Of a stretch of 6,803 nt of DNA, positions 1 to 5,005 are shown in pieces. The notes under the pieces are model-generated. The model made no database searches, had not been told where the DNA came from, and worked only from the letters and a program-made list of their open reading frames with translations. Every line of letters begins with the position of its first letter. Within the stretch, counting starts at the first letter, position 1. Position numbers and translations under genes: made by a program. Source of the DNA: Gammaproteobacteria bacterium (lineage in GTDB: Bacteria; Pseudomonadota; Gammaproteobacteria; Magnimaribacterales; Magnimaribacteraceae); the NCBI GenBank assembly GCA_012965075.1, contig DTSY01000004.1, positions 1 through 6,803 on the forward strand. Direction: 5' to 3'.

Positions 1-101
1 CTGTAGAAGCTGTTAAAGAAGAAACTCCAGCAGAAGAAGCACCAACCGCAGATAGCTCAGAAGCTTCTGATACTTCTTCTGAAGAAAAACCTGATAAATA
101 A
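1..101 (+). CDS. rpsP: 30S ribosomal protein bS16, C-terminal tail only (partial)
   Basis: Only the last 32 codons and a TAA stop (99-101) are present. The reading frame starts at base 3, and bases 1-2 belong to a split codon. The visible peptide is low-complexity and acidic, rich in Glu, Ala, Pro, Ser and Asp, with short repeats such as EETPAEEAP, and ends SSEEKPDK. Nothing of the conserved S16 fold is visible, so the identity rests on position: rpsP directly precedes rimM, trmD and rplS in most bacteria, and bS16 proteins often carry an extra charged tail of this kind. bS16 is an early-binding protein of the small ribosomal subunit. Only 10 bases separate its stop from the rimM start, consistent with cotranscription. 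Confidence 0.8.
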   Translation, partial: VEAVKEETPAEEAPTADSSEASDTSSEEKPDK

Positions 102-111
102 ATCTCCAAAT

Positions 112-636
112 ATGAATGATCGGTCTGAAGACCGAAAAATACCTTTAGGTATTTTTGGTAAACCTTTTGGAGTAAAAGGTTACATTTTCCTTAAGTACTA
201 TGGAGATAATCAAGAAAATATAAAGGATTTTGATGAACTGTATATTGACGAATGGCATTGTCTTGAAATTGATGAAGTATTAATAAGTAATAAAAAACTA
301 TCAATTAAATTAAAGGGAATAGAAGATAGAAATAACGCTGAATCTTTAAGAAATAAAGAAGTATATGTTTTAGAAAGCAATTTACCACCTCTTGGAGAAG
401 GTGAATACTACTGGTTTCAACTAGAAAATTTAAAAGTTATAAATGAACAAAATGAGTTTCTTGGAATTATTGACCATGTTATGCCCACTGGTGCCAATGA
501 TGTCTTGGTAGTAAAGCCCTTGGAAGGAAGTGTCGATAATGATGAAAGGCTTATACCCTTTTTGAAAAAGGAAATTATTACCAAAGTAGAATTATTAAAA
601 AAAACAGTCTATGTAAAATGGCCAAAGGACTTCTAA
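112..636 (+). CDS. rimM: Ribosome maturation factor RimM
   Basis: RimM is a cytoplasmic assembly factor that binds the 30S head through protein S19 and helps process 16S rRNA. The 174-residue product has the usual family length. The N-terminal barrel domain opens with GIFGKPFGVKG (about residues 13-23). A linker follows, then the PRC-barrel domain with EYYWFQLENLKV (about 98-109), MPTGANDVLVV (124-134) and RLIPFLKKEI (146-155). The protein ends with VYVKWPKDF, the typical end of this family. The YYW segment reads FQLENL where many homologues have a D-L-x-G-L pattern, a mild deviation. The ATG at 112 is the first in-frame start and places the first conserved motif at the normal distance. No Shine-Dalgarno sequence precedes it. 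The first 70 bases carry three tandem hairpins, annotated separately. Confidence 0.96.
   Translation: MNDRSEDRKIPLGIFGKPFGVKGYIFLKYYGDNQENIKDFDELYIDEWHCLEIDEVLISNKKLSIKLKGIEDRNNAESLRNKEVYVLESNLPPLGEGEYYWFQLENLKVINEQNEFLGIIDHVMPTGANDVLVVKPLEGSVDNDERLIPFLKKEIITKVELLKKTVYVKWPKDF
120..181 (+). promoter_or_regulatory. Three tandem perfect hairpins at the start of rimM
   Basis: Hairpin 1 (120-135) has a 6-bp stem TCGGTC/GACCGA with a TGAA loop. Hairpin 2 (135-156) has a 9-bp stem AAAAATACC/GGTATTTTT with a TTTA loop. Hairpin 3 (161-181) has an 8-bp stem AACCTTTT/AAAAGGTT with a 5-base loop. All stems are fully complementary and begin 6 bases after the rimM ATG. ACCTTT at 141-146 can also pair with AAAGGT at 175-180, so at least one alternative fold exists. 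In E. coli the low output of RimM relative to S16 has been ascribed to mRNA folding around the start of the rimM gene. A similar translational brake is the natural reading here, but that function is inference. Confidence 0.5.
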
Positions 637-645
637 TTTAGATTT

Positions 646-1383
646 ATGCGTTTTGATGTAATTACACTTTTTCCAGATCTTATAAAAAATTCCTTTGAAC
701 ATGGCATTACAGGAAAAGCTTTAAGCAGTAAGAAGATATTGCTTAATACGTTCAATCCCAGAAATTTTTCCGAAGATATTAATAGAAAAGTAGATGATCG
801 CCCTTATGGAGGAGGTCCAGGAATGGTTATGCAAGCAGAACCAATGATTGCAGCCATCAGAGAAGCAAAAAAACAATCAAAAAAACCTCATACAATTTTT
901 ATGTCTCCTCAAGGAAAGATATTTGATCAAAATAAAGCTGAACAGTTTTCCACAATGGGACATCTGGTGATTGTTTGTGGCAGATATGAAGGGATAGACC
1001 AAAGAATTATTGAATCAGAAATTGATGAAGAGTGTTCTATTGGTGGATATATTCTTAGCGGAGGTGAACTACCTTCTTTGATAGTGATGGATTCGGTAAG
1101 CAGAATTATTGAAGGAGTCTTGGGAGATCCTGATTCTGCTAGAAAAGACACTTTTAGTAATGGTCTACTCAAACACCCCCAATACACGAGACCTGAATCA
1201 GGAGCATATGGTGATGTTCCGAAGATCCTGCTAAGTGGAGATCATGAACTGATTAGAAAGTGGCAACTTAAACAATCCCTTTTAAAAACCAGACAAAATA
1301 GGTCAGACCTACTTGAAAATAGGGTTCTTAATGAAGAAGAGCTTGAGCTTATAGAAGAAATTATACGTGAAGAACAATCTTAA
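646..1383 (+). CDS. trmD: tRNA (guanine-37-N1)-methyltransferase TrmD
   Basis: TrmD transfers a methyl group from S-adenosylmethionine to G37, next to the anticodon of tRNAs reading CNN codons, and so prevents +1 frameshifting. It works as a dimer with a trefoil-knot (SPOUT) methyl-donor site. The 245-residue protein shows VDDRPYGGGPGMVM (49-62), SPQG (87-90), VCGRYEGID (110-118), the knot segment SIGGYILSGGELP (131-143), SVSR (150-153) and KDTF (167-170), then HPQYTRP and LLSGDHELIRKW in the C-terminal helical domain. By alignment to E. coli from memory, catalytic Arg154 and Asp169 correspond to Arg153 and Asp168 here, both present. The knot segment has Gly134 where the family usually has Asp (IGDY). 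The gene starts 9 bases after rimM with no evident ribosome-binding site, so translational coupling is likely. Confidence 0.97.
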   Translation: MRFDVITLFPDLIKNSFEHGITGKALSSKKILLNTFNPRNFSEDINRKVDDRPYGGGPGMVMQAEPMIAAIREAKKQSKKPHTIFMSPQGKIFDQNKAEQFSTMGHLVIVCGRYEGIDQRIIESEIDEECSIGGYILSGGELPSLIVMDSVSRIIEGVLGDPDSARKDTFSNGLLKHPQYTRPESGAYGDVPKILLSGDHELIRKWQLKQSLLKTRQNRSDLLENRVLNEEELELIEEIIREEQS

Positions 1384-1386
1384 TCT

Positions 1387-1412
1387 GGTAAAATGGGCGC
1401 CCCAAAATTACC
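1387..1412 (+). promoter_or_regulatory. Imperfect GC-rich hairpin in the trmD-rplS gap
   Basis: An outer 5-bp stem GGTAA/TTACC (1387-1391 with 1408-1412) encloses an A-rich internal loop. Inside it is a 4-bp stem TGGG/CCCA (1394-1397 with 1401-1404) closed by the loop CGC. The core contains the palindrome GGGCGCCC, which stands out in such AT-rich DNA. There is no T-run after it, so it is not an intrinsic terminator. It ends 20 bases before the GTG start of rplS. Possible roles are an mRNA stability or processing element, or a translational control site that lets bL19 be made in excess over TrmD. The structure is visible in the sequence; the role is inferred. Confidence 0.45.
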
Positions 1413-1432
1413 CTCAGAATTAAATAAGACTA

Positions 1433-1789
1433 GTGAGCAAAAATAAGTACATTCAACAAGTAGAATCTGGACAACTCAGAGAAGACATTCCTGAGTTCTC
1501 TCAAGGGGATACCATCGTTGTCCAAGTTAGAGTTGTAGAAGGTTCTAGAGAAAGGCTACAGCCTTTTGAAGGAATAGTAATAGGAATTAAAAAAAGAGGC
1601 TTGAGATCAGCTTTTACTGTAAGAAAAATTTCTAATGGGGTAGGGGTAGAAAGAACATTCCAGACACACAGCCCAATAATTGGTAGTATTAAAGTGAAGC
1701 GCAAGGGAGATGTTAGACAGGCAAAACTATACTACTTAAGGGAATTAACCGGCAGAGCAGCAAGAATTAAAGAGAAACTAGATAAGTAA
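1433..1789 (+). CDS. rplS: 50S ribosomal protein bL19, GTG start
   Basis: bL19 is a large-subunit protein at the interface with the 30S subunit. The 118-residue product matches the family from end to end and is about the usual length. Visible landmarks are a start region reading KNKYIQQVESGQLREDIPEF, then GDTIVVQVRVVEG (25-37), RLQPFEGIVIG (41-51), the FTVRKISNGVGVERTF stretch (61-76), HSPIIGSIKVKRKG (79-92), and KLYYLRELTGRAARIKEKL near the end. Translation is assigned to the GTG at 1433, because this places the first conserved residues at the normal distance and no in-frame ATG offers a better N-terminus. The upstream bases contain only a weak TAAG, so the GTG and lack of a clear Shine-Dalgarno are unusual for a highly expressed gene. 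It is the last gene of the rpsP operon core; no terminator follows before xerD. Confidence 0.97.
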   Translation: MSKNKYIQQVESGQLREDIPEFSQGDTIVVQVRVVEGSRERLQPFEGIVIGIKKRGLRSAFTVRKISNGVGVERTFQTHSPIIGSIKVKRKGDVRQAKLYYLRELTGRAARIKEKLDK

Positions 1790-1810
1790 CTCTTTACGCT
1801 GTTTAAATTC

Positions 1811-2713
1811 ATGGTCAGCGCCAACATCTCATCAGATAGACTGATAGATGGCTTTATAGATAACATATGGTTAGAGAAAGGTTTAAGTCAAAATACTCTT
1901 AATGCCTATAGGCAGGATCTCTCCAATTTTAGTAATTGGTTAAAGCCTGTCAATTTAGAAAATGCCGACAGGATTACTCTCCTTGATTATTTAGCTTATC
2001 GACTTAAACAAGGTTATAGCAGTCGTTCAACCGCTCGTTCTCTTTCTAGTTTGAGAGCTTTCTACGCCTATCTTCTTTCTAAATCATTAATAAGTGACAA
2101 TCCCACAGCAAAAATTCAAAGTCCTAAGTTAGGACATAGCTTGCCAAAAATACTTTCGGAAGAGGATGTAGAAAAATTAATCAATGCGCCTAATACCAAA
2201 GAACCTCTTGGTTTAAGAGACAGGGCTATGCTTGAGCTTCTTTATGCTTGCGGTCTTAGAATTTCTGAACTTATAAATCTAGACGTTCTAAATCTTAATA
2301 TTAGACAGGGGGTAGTAAAAGTTTTAGGTAAAGGGAGTAAAGAAAGGTTAGTGCCAATGGGGGAGCCAGCACTAGATTGGATTTCTGATTATCTTACTTA
2401 TGGAAGAGAACAACTGCTAACAGATACCAAAAAAAGTTCCATTCTTTTTTTAAGCAATAGAGGCACCGGAATGACTAGACAGACTTTTTGGTATCGTATA
2501 AAGCTATATGCCAATAAAGCTGGGGTTGATCAGAGCCTGTCTCCACATACTTTAAGGCATGCTTTTGCAACTCATTTAATAAATCATGGGGCAGATTTAA
2601 GGACTGTACAATTATTATTAGGGCATACTAGCCTTTCTACAACGCAGATATACACTGAAGTGGCTAGACATAGAATGAAAGAATTACATAGAGAGCATCA
2701 TCCTAGAGGTTAG
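1811..2713 (+). CDS. xerD: Site-specific tyrosine recombinase XerD
   Basis: XerD acts with XerC at the dif site near the replication terminus to resolve chromosome dimers, under control of FtsK. The 300-residue protein has an N-terminal SAM-like core-binding domain (about 10-95, with LEKGLSQNTLNAYRQDL at 21-37) and a C-terminal catalytic domain (about 110-295). The full catalytic set of the tyrosine recombinase family is visible: Arg150 in ACGLRISEL, Lys174 in GKGSKER, His246 and Arg249 in SPHTLRH, His272 in LLGHTSL, and nucleophile Tyr281 in TQIYTEV. The end, HHPRG, is typical of XerD rather than XerC, and in Pseudomonas xerD also lies beside dsbC. The start is 21 bases after rplS without a Shine-Dalgarno sequence, and a hairpin lies 14 bases into the gene. 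Confidence 0.93.
   Translation: MVSANISSDRLIDGFIDNIWLEKGLSQNTLNAYRQDLSNFSNWLKPVNLENADRITLLDYLAYRLKQGYSSRSTARSLSSLRAFYAYLLSKSLISDNPTAKIQSPKLGHSLPKILSEEDVEKLINAPNTKEPLGLRDRAMLELLYACGLRISELINLDVLNLNIRQGVVKVLGKGSKERLVPMGEPALDWISDYLTYGREQLLTDTKKSSILFLSNRGTGMTRQTFWYRIKLYANKAGVDQSLSPHTLRHAFATHLINHGADLRTVQLLLGHTSLSTTQIYTEVARHRMKELHREHHPRG
1825..1850 (+). promoter_or_regulatory. 10-bp bulged hairpin just inside xerD
   Basis: CATCT (1825-1829) pairs with AGATG (1846-1850), and ATCAG (1831-1835) pairs with CTGAT (1841-1845). This makes ten base pairs interrupted by one bulged C at 1830, with the loop ATAGA. It begins 14 bases after the xerD ATG and about 35 bases after the rplS stop. No poly-T follows, so it is not a conventional terminator. 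It could slow translation of xerD, which should be needed in far smaller amounts than bL19, or protect the 3' end of the ribosomal-protein message from exonucleases. Both roles are inference. Confidence 0.4.
2705..2709 (+). promoter_or_regulatory. Shine-Dalgarno sequence for dsbC
   Basis: AGAGG lies 6 bases before the dsbC ATG and inside the last codons of xerD. It is the only clear ribosome-binding site in the window; the other starts lack one or have only weak purine stretches. It supports ATG 2716 as the true dsbC start. Confidence 0.6.
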
Positions 2714-2715
2714 TT

Positions 2716-3468
2716 ATGAAATCTTATAACACTTTAATTAGTATATTTTTCACGATACTTTTATCTCTTGGATGTTCTGATTCTGTTGGCGACCAACTTG
2801 AGAAAGATTTAACTATTTCTGAAATAAAGAAAAATTTAAGTGAAATGCTTCCTGAATCTATAGAAATTATTTCAATTGAACAAACGGATATTGAAGGCTA
2901 TTTAGAAGTTAATCTTAAAGGCATAGAACCTCTGTTTGTTTCCAAGGATGGAAAGTACTTAGTCTCTGGAGATATTTTTGAAATAACCGATAAAGGCTTA
3001 ATAAATAAATCCGAAGCAAGAAAAAATTACCTTAGAAAAACAGCTCTTAGTAAGCTCGATAAGTCAGATTTTATAACTTTTCAACCTAAGAAAGTGGAAC
3101 ACTCAATCTTTGTTTTTACCGATGTTGATTGTGGCTATTGCAGGCAATTTCATAGACAAATTAATGATTATCTAGATTTAGGCATCCAAGTTAATTATTT
3201 AGCTTTTCCCAGAGCTGGGGTGGACTCAGACTCTTTCAACAAGATTGCTTCGGCATGGTGTTCTTCACAACCCCATGAGGCTATCACTGAACTTAAATTG
3301 GGGTATGAAATAAAAGAAAATATTTGCTCAAATAATCCTGTTGAAAAGCACTTTAATTTAGGCAATAGCCTTGGCGTATCTGGAACTCCTTCAATTATTA
3401 CTTCTGAAGGTAGACTTATCCCAGGTTACATCCCCCCTGAAGAACTTATTGGATTATTAAGTAGCTAA
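2716..3468 (+). CDS. dsbC: Thiol:disulfide interchange protein DsbC, possible lipoprotein
   Basis: DsbC is a periplasmic disulfide isomerase that reshuffles wrong disulfides and is kept reduced by DsbD. The 250-residue product has a signal sequence (1-19), an N-terminal dimerization domain (about 28-95) with the expected VSKDGKYLVSGDIFEI stretch, a linker, and a thioredoxin-fold domain. The active site is Cys139-Gly-Tyr-Cys142, with the cis-Pro motif Thr224-Pro225. Other DsbC landmarks are LAFPRAGVDSD (162-172), LGVSGTPS (219-226) and LIPGYIPPEEL (234-244). Cys182 and Cys204 match the second, structural disulfide of E. coli DsbC. The signal ends LLSLGC, so Cys20 could be lipidated by Lgt/LspA and anchor the protein in a membrane, whereas E. 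coli DsbC is soluble. The start lies 2 bases after xerD with a good Shine-Dalgarno. Confidence 0.93.
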   Translation: MKSYNTLISIFFTILLSLGCSDSVGDQLEKDLTISEIKKNLSEMLPESIEIISIEQTDIEGYLEVNLKGIEPLFVSKDGKYLVSGDIFEITDKGLINKSEARKNYLRKTALSKLDKSDFITFQPKKVEHSIFVFTDVDCGYCRQFHRQINDYLDLGIQVNYLAFPRAGVDSDSFNKIASAWCSSQPHEAITELKLGYEIKENICSNNPVEKHFNLGNSLGVSGTPSIITSEGRLIPGYIPPEELIGLLSS

Positions 3469-3486
3469 AAATTAGAATCGCATCTT

Positions 3487-3717
3487 ATGGATATTGATTT
3501 TCCTAGAGTTAATAAGTTGCCACCTTATATTTTTGATGAGATTCAAAAGCTTAAGATGGAAGCAAAGGTTGCAGTTTCTCCTGGAATTGGATTTGGTGAC
3601 TATGGTGAAGGGTATGTAAGGTTCTCTTTAATAGAGAATGAGCATAGAATAAAACAAGCAGTAAGAAGCATTAAGAAATTTATCTCCTCTCAAGAAAAAA
3701 TCCACGTACTCGGCTAA
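3487..3717 (+). pseudogene. alaC: alaC remnant: aminotransferase with in-frame internal deletion
   Basis: This 76-residue frame is two ends of an AlaC-type class I/II aminotransferase joined together. Residues 1-26 match the N-terminal arm (FPRVNKLPPYIFDEIQKLKM, compare RIDRLPPYVF and LKM in E. coli AlaC). Residues 25-70 match the C-terminal end (EAKVAVSPGIGFGDYGEGYVRF, then LIENEHRIKQAVRSIKKF). About 300 or more of the family's roughly 400 residues are missing, including the PLP-binding regions and the Schiff-base lysine segment (SKSYNMAGWR in E. coli). Only the substrate-carboxylate Arg of VRF (Arg45) remains, so transaminase activity is not possible. AlaC normally makes alanine from pyruvate and glutamate. 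An alaC-like gene upstream of hom is, as I recall, common in Gammaproteobacteria, so the location fits. The frame is intact, has no Shine-Dalgarno, lies 18 bases after dsbC and ends 4 bases before hom. A recent deletion is likely; an assembly or amplification artefact is possible. Confidence 0.85.
3559..3567 (+). other. Inferred deletion junction inside alaC remnant
   Basis: The switch from N-terminal to C-terminal AlaC similarity falls within the codons GAA GCA AAG (residues Glu25-Ala26-Lys27). In E. coli AlaC the N-terminal segment reads LKMAA and the C-terminal one NEAKV, so an ancestral gene could have had a short direct repeat encoding Glu-Ala at both places. Deletion between such microhomologies would give this seam. 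The ancestral sequence is not visible here, so the exact breakpoint is uncertain by a few codons. Confidence 0.6.
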
Positions 3718-3721
3718 AAAA

Positions 3722-5005
3722 ATGAAAACTTTGAAAGTAGGTCTTTGTGGCGCTGGAAATGTTGGAGGCGCTGTTTTAAGAACTTTAATTCAATCTTCTC
3801 AACTTCTTGAAGTTCAAGGAGGAGTTCATTTTGATATAGTTCAAGTAGGCGCTAGAAGAGGAAAGGAAGTTGTTCCATATGAAGGAATAAATATCACTAC
3901 TAACTTAGAAGATGTAGCTACTAATCCAGATGTCGATGTGTTGGTAGAGGTCATAGGTGGAGTTAATTTTGCTTATGAATTGGTTACAACCGCGTTAAAA
4001 GAAGGCAAGCATGTAGTCACTGCCAATAAGGCACTTATAGCTTCTCATGGAAATGAGTTATTTACTTTGGCTAAAGAAAACAATGTTGAGATTGGTTTTG
4101 AAGCTTCAGTGGCTGGGGGAACCCCAGTTATTAAGGCCCTCAGGGAAGGTTTGGTTGCTACTAAAGTTAAATGGTTTGCAGGTATTTTAAATGGCACTAG
4201 TAATTTCATTCTTACCGAAATGGAATCTAATCAATCAACTTTTGAATCAGCTTTGGAAAAAGCTCAAGAACTAGGTCTCGCTGAATCTGACCCCAGTTTG
4301 GATATCAATGGTACTGATGCTGCTCAAAAGGCAAGCATTCTTGCAGCCTTAGCGTTTCATGTCCCTTTTGATTTTTCCCTTGTCAGTTTTGAGGGAATAG
4401 AAGAAATAGAGTTAGAAGATCTTGGGTATGCTAAGGAATTGGGGTATTCAATAAAACATATAGCTCATGGAGAGTTGGAAAACAACGTTGTTTGTGTGAG
4501 CGCTTATCCAACTTTAGTAGACAATGAAACTTTGCTTTCACAAGTAGGAAAGGAGATGAATGCCCTAGAGATTTTCTCAGAAGGCATCGGTTCCACTGTT
4601 TATTACGGTCCTGGCGCGGGTCCAGAGCCAACGGCTTCTGCTGTAATAGCTGATTTGGTTGATATTGCTAAAGGGGGCTGGGATTTAGATATTAATTCTG
4701 ATGATCAAAATAAATTGGAAGTGTCAGATCGCAAGAGAGCAGCTCGATATTACAGATTACAAGTTAATGATGAGCCTGGAGTCATAGCTAAAATATCCTC
4801 TTTGTTCGGTGATCAAAACATAAGTATCGAAGCCTTGATTCAGCATGAAGCCAAGTCAAAAGAGAATCTGGAATCTATCTCAGTGGTCATAATATCTGGA
4901 GAAATCTCAAACAATGAGGCGGTTAAACTGAAAAATGCATTGGAAGACTTACCGGAAGTTTTTTCTGGAGTGAAGAAGTTCAGAATTCACGCAGGCGAGA
5001 AGTAA
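3722..5005 (+). CDS. hom: Homoserine dehydrogenase with C-terminal ACT domain
   Basis: This enzyme reduces aspartate semialdehyde to homoserine with NAD(P)H, the branch point towards threonine and methionine. It is the monofunctional form (427 residues), not fused to aspartokinase. The Rossmann domain opens with GLCGAGNVGGAV (7-18) and continues through VEVIGG (75-80) and HVVTANKALIA (97-107, Lys103). The catalytic domain has GFEASVAGGTP (125-135), GILNGTSNFIL (154-164), and GLAESDPSLDING (185-197) running into DAAQK with catalytic Lys203. GPGAGPEPTASAV (296-308) closes it. Residues about 343-422 form an ACT domain (YYRLQVNDEPGVIAKISSLF), which in this family typically mediates feedback inhibition by threonine. 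The ATG at 3722 puts the nucleotide-binding loop at residue 10, as expected. The stop overlaps the thrC start by one base (TAATG). Confidence 0.97.
   Translation: MKTLKVGLCGAGNVGGAVLRTLIQSSQLLEVQGGVHFDIVQVGARRGKEVVPYEGINITTNLEDVATNPDVDVLVEVIGGVNFAYELVTTALKEGKHVVTANKALIASHGNELFTLAKENNVEIGFEASVAGGTPVIKALREGLVATKVKWFAGILNGTSNFILTEMESNQSTFESALEKAQELGLAESDPSLDINGTDAAQKASILAALAFHVPFDFSLVSFEGIEEIELEDLGYAKELGYSIKHIAHGELENNVVCVSAYPTLVDNETLLSQVGKEMNALEIFSEGIGSTVYYGPGAGPEPTASAVIADLVDIAKGGWDLDINSDDQNKLEVSDRKRAARYYRLQVNDEPGVIAKISSLFGDQNISIEALIQHEAKSKENLESISVVIISGEISNNEAVKLKNALEDLPEVFSGVKKFRIHAGEK

Noticed and set aside
135..160. Intrinsic terminator or attenuator formed by hairpin 2 of rimM and its T-run
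   Set aside because: The T-run is itself part of the stem, the stem has only two G-C pairs, and it lies inside an essential gene whose downstream partners must be transcribed.
927..1187. Open frame on the minus strand inside trmD
   Set aside because: It lies wholly opposite a well-conserved trmD region, resembles no family I know, and follows the codon pattern of the sense gene.
1501..1704. Open frame on the minus strand inside rplS
   Set aside because: It is fully antisense to conserved bL19 coding sequence, with no start signal or recognisable product.
1790..1810. Terminator or promoter between rplS and xerD
   Set aside because: The 21 bases hold no inverted repeat with a T-run and no convincing -35/-10 pair.
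3487..3717. A novel small protein gene between dsbC and hom
   Set aside because: Both halves match AlaC ends in the correct order, and the location fits alaC, so a remnant explains it better than a new gene. A secondary function is not excluded.
4431..4631. Open frame on the minus strand inside hom
   Set aside because: It is antisense to an intact homoserine dehydrogenase. The composition looks like a shadow, and there is no ribosome-binding site.
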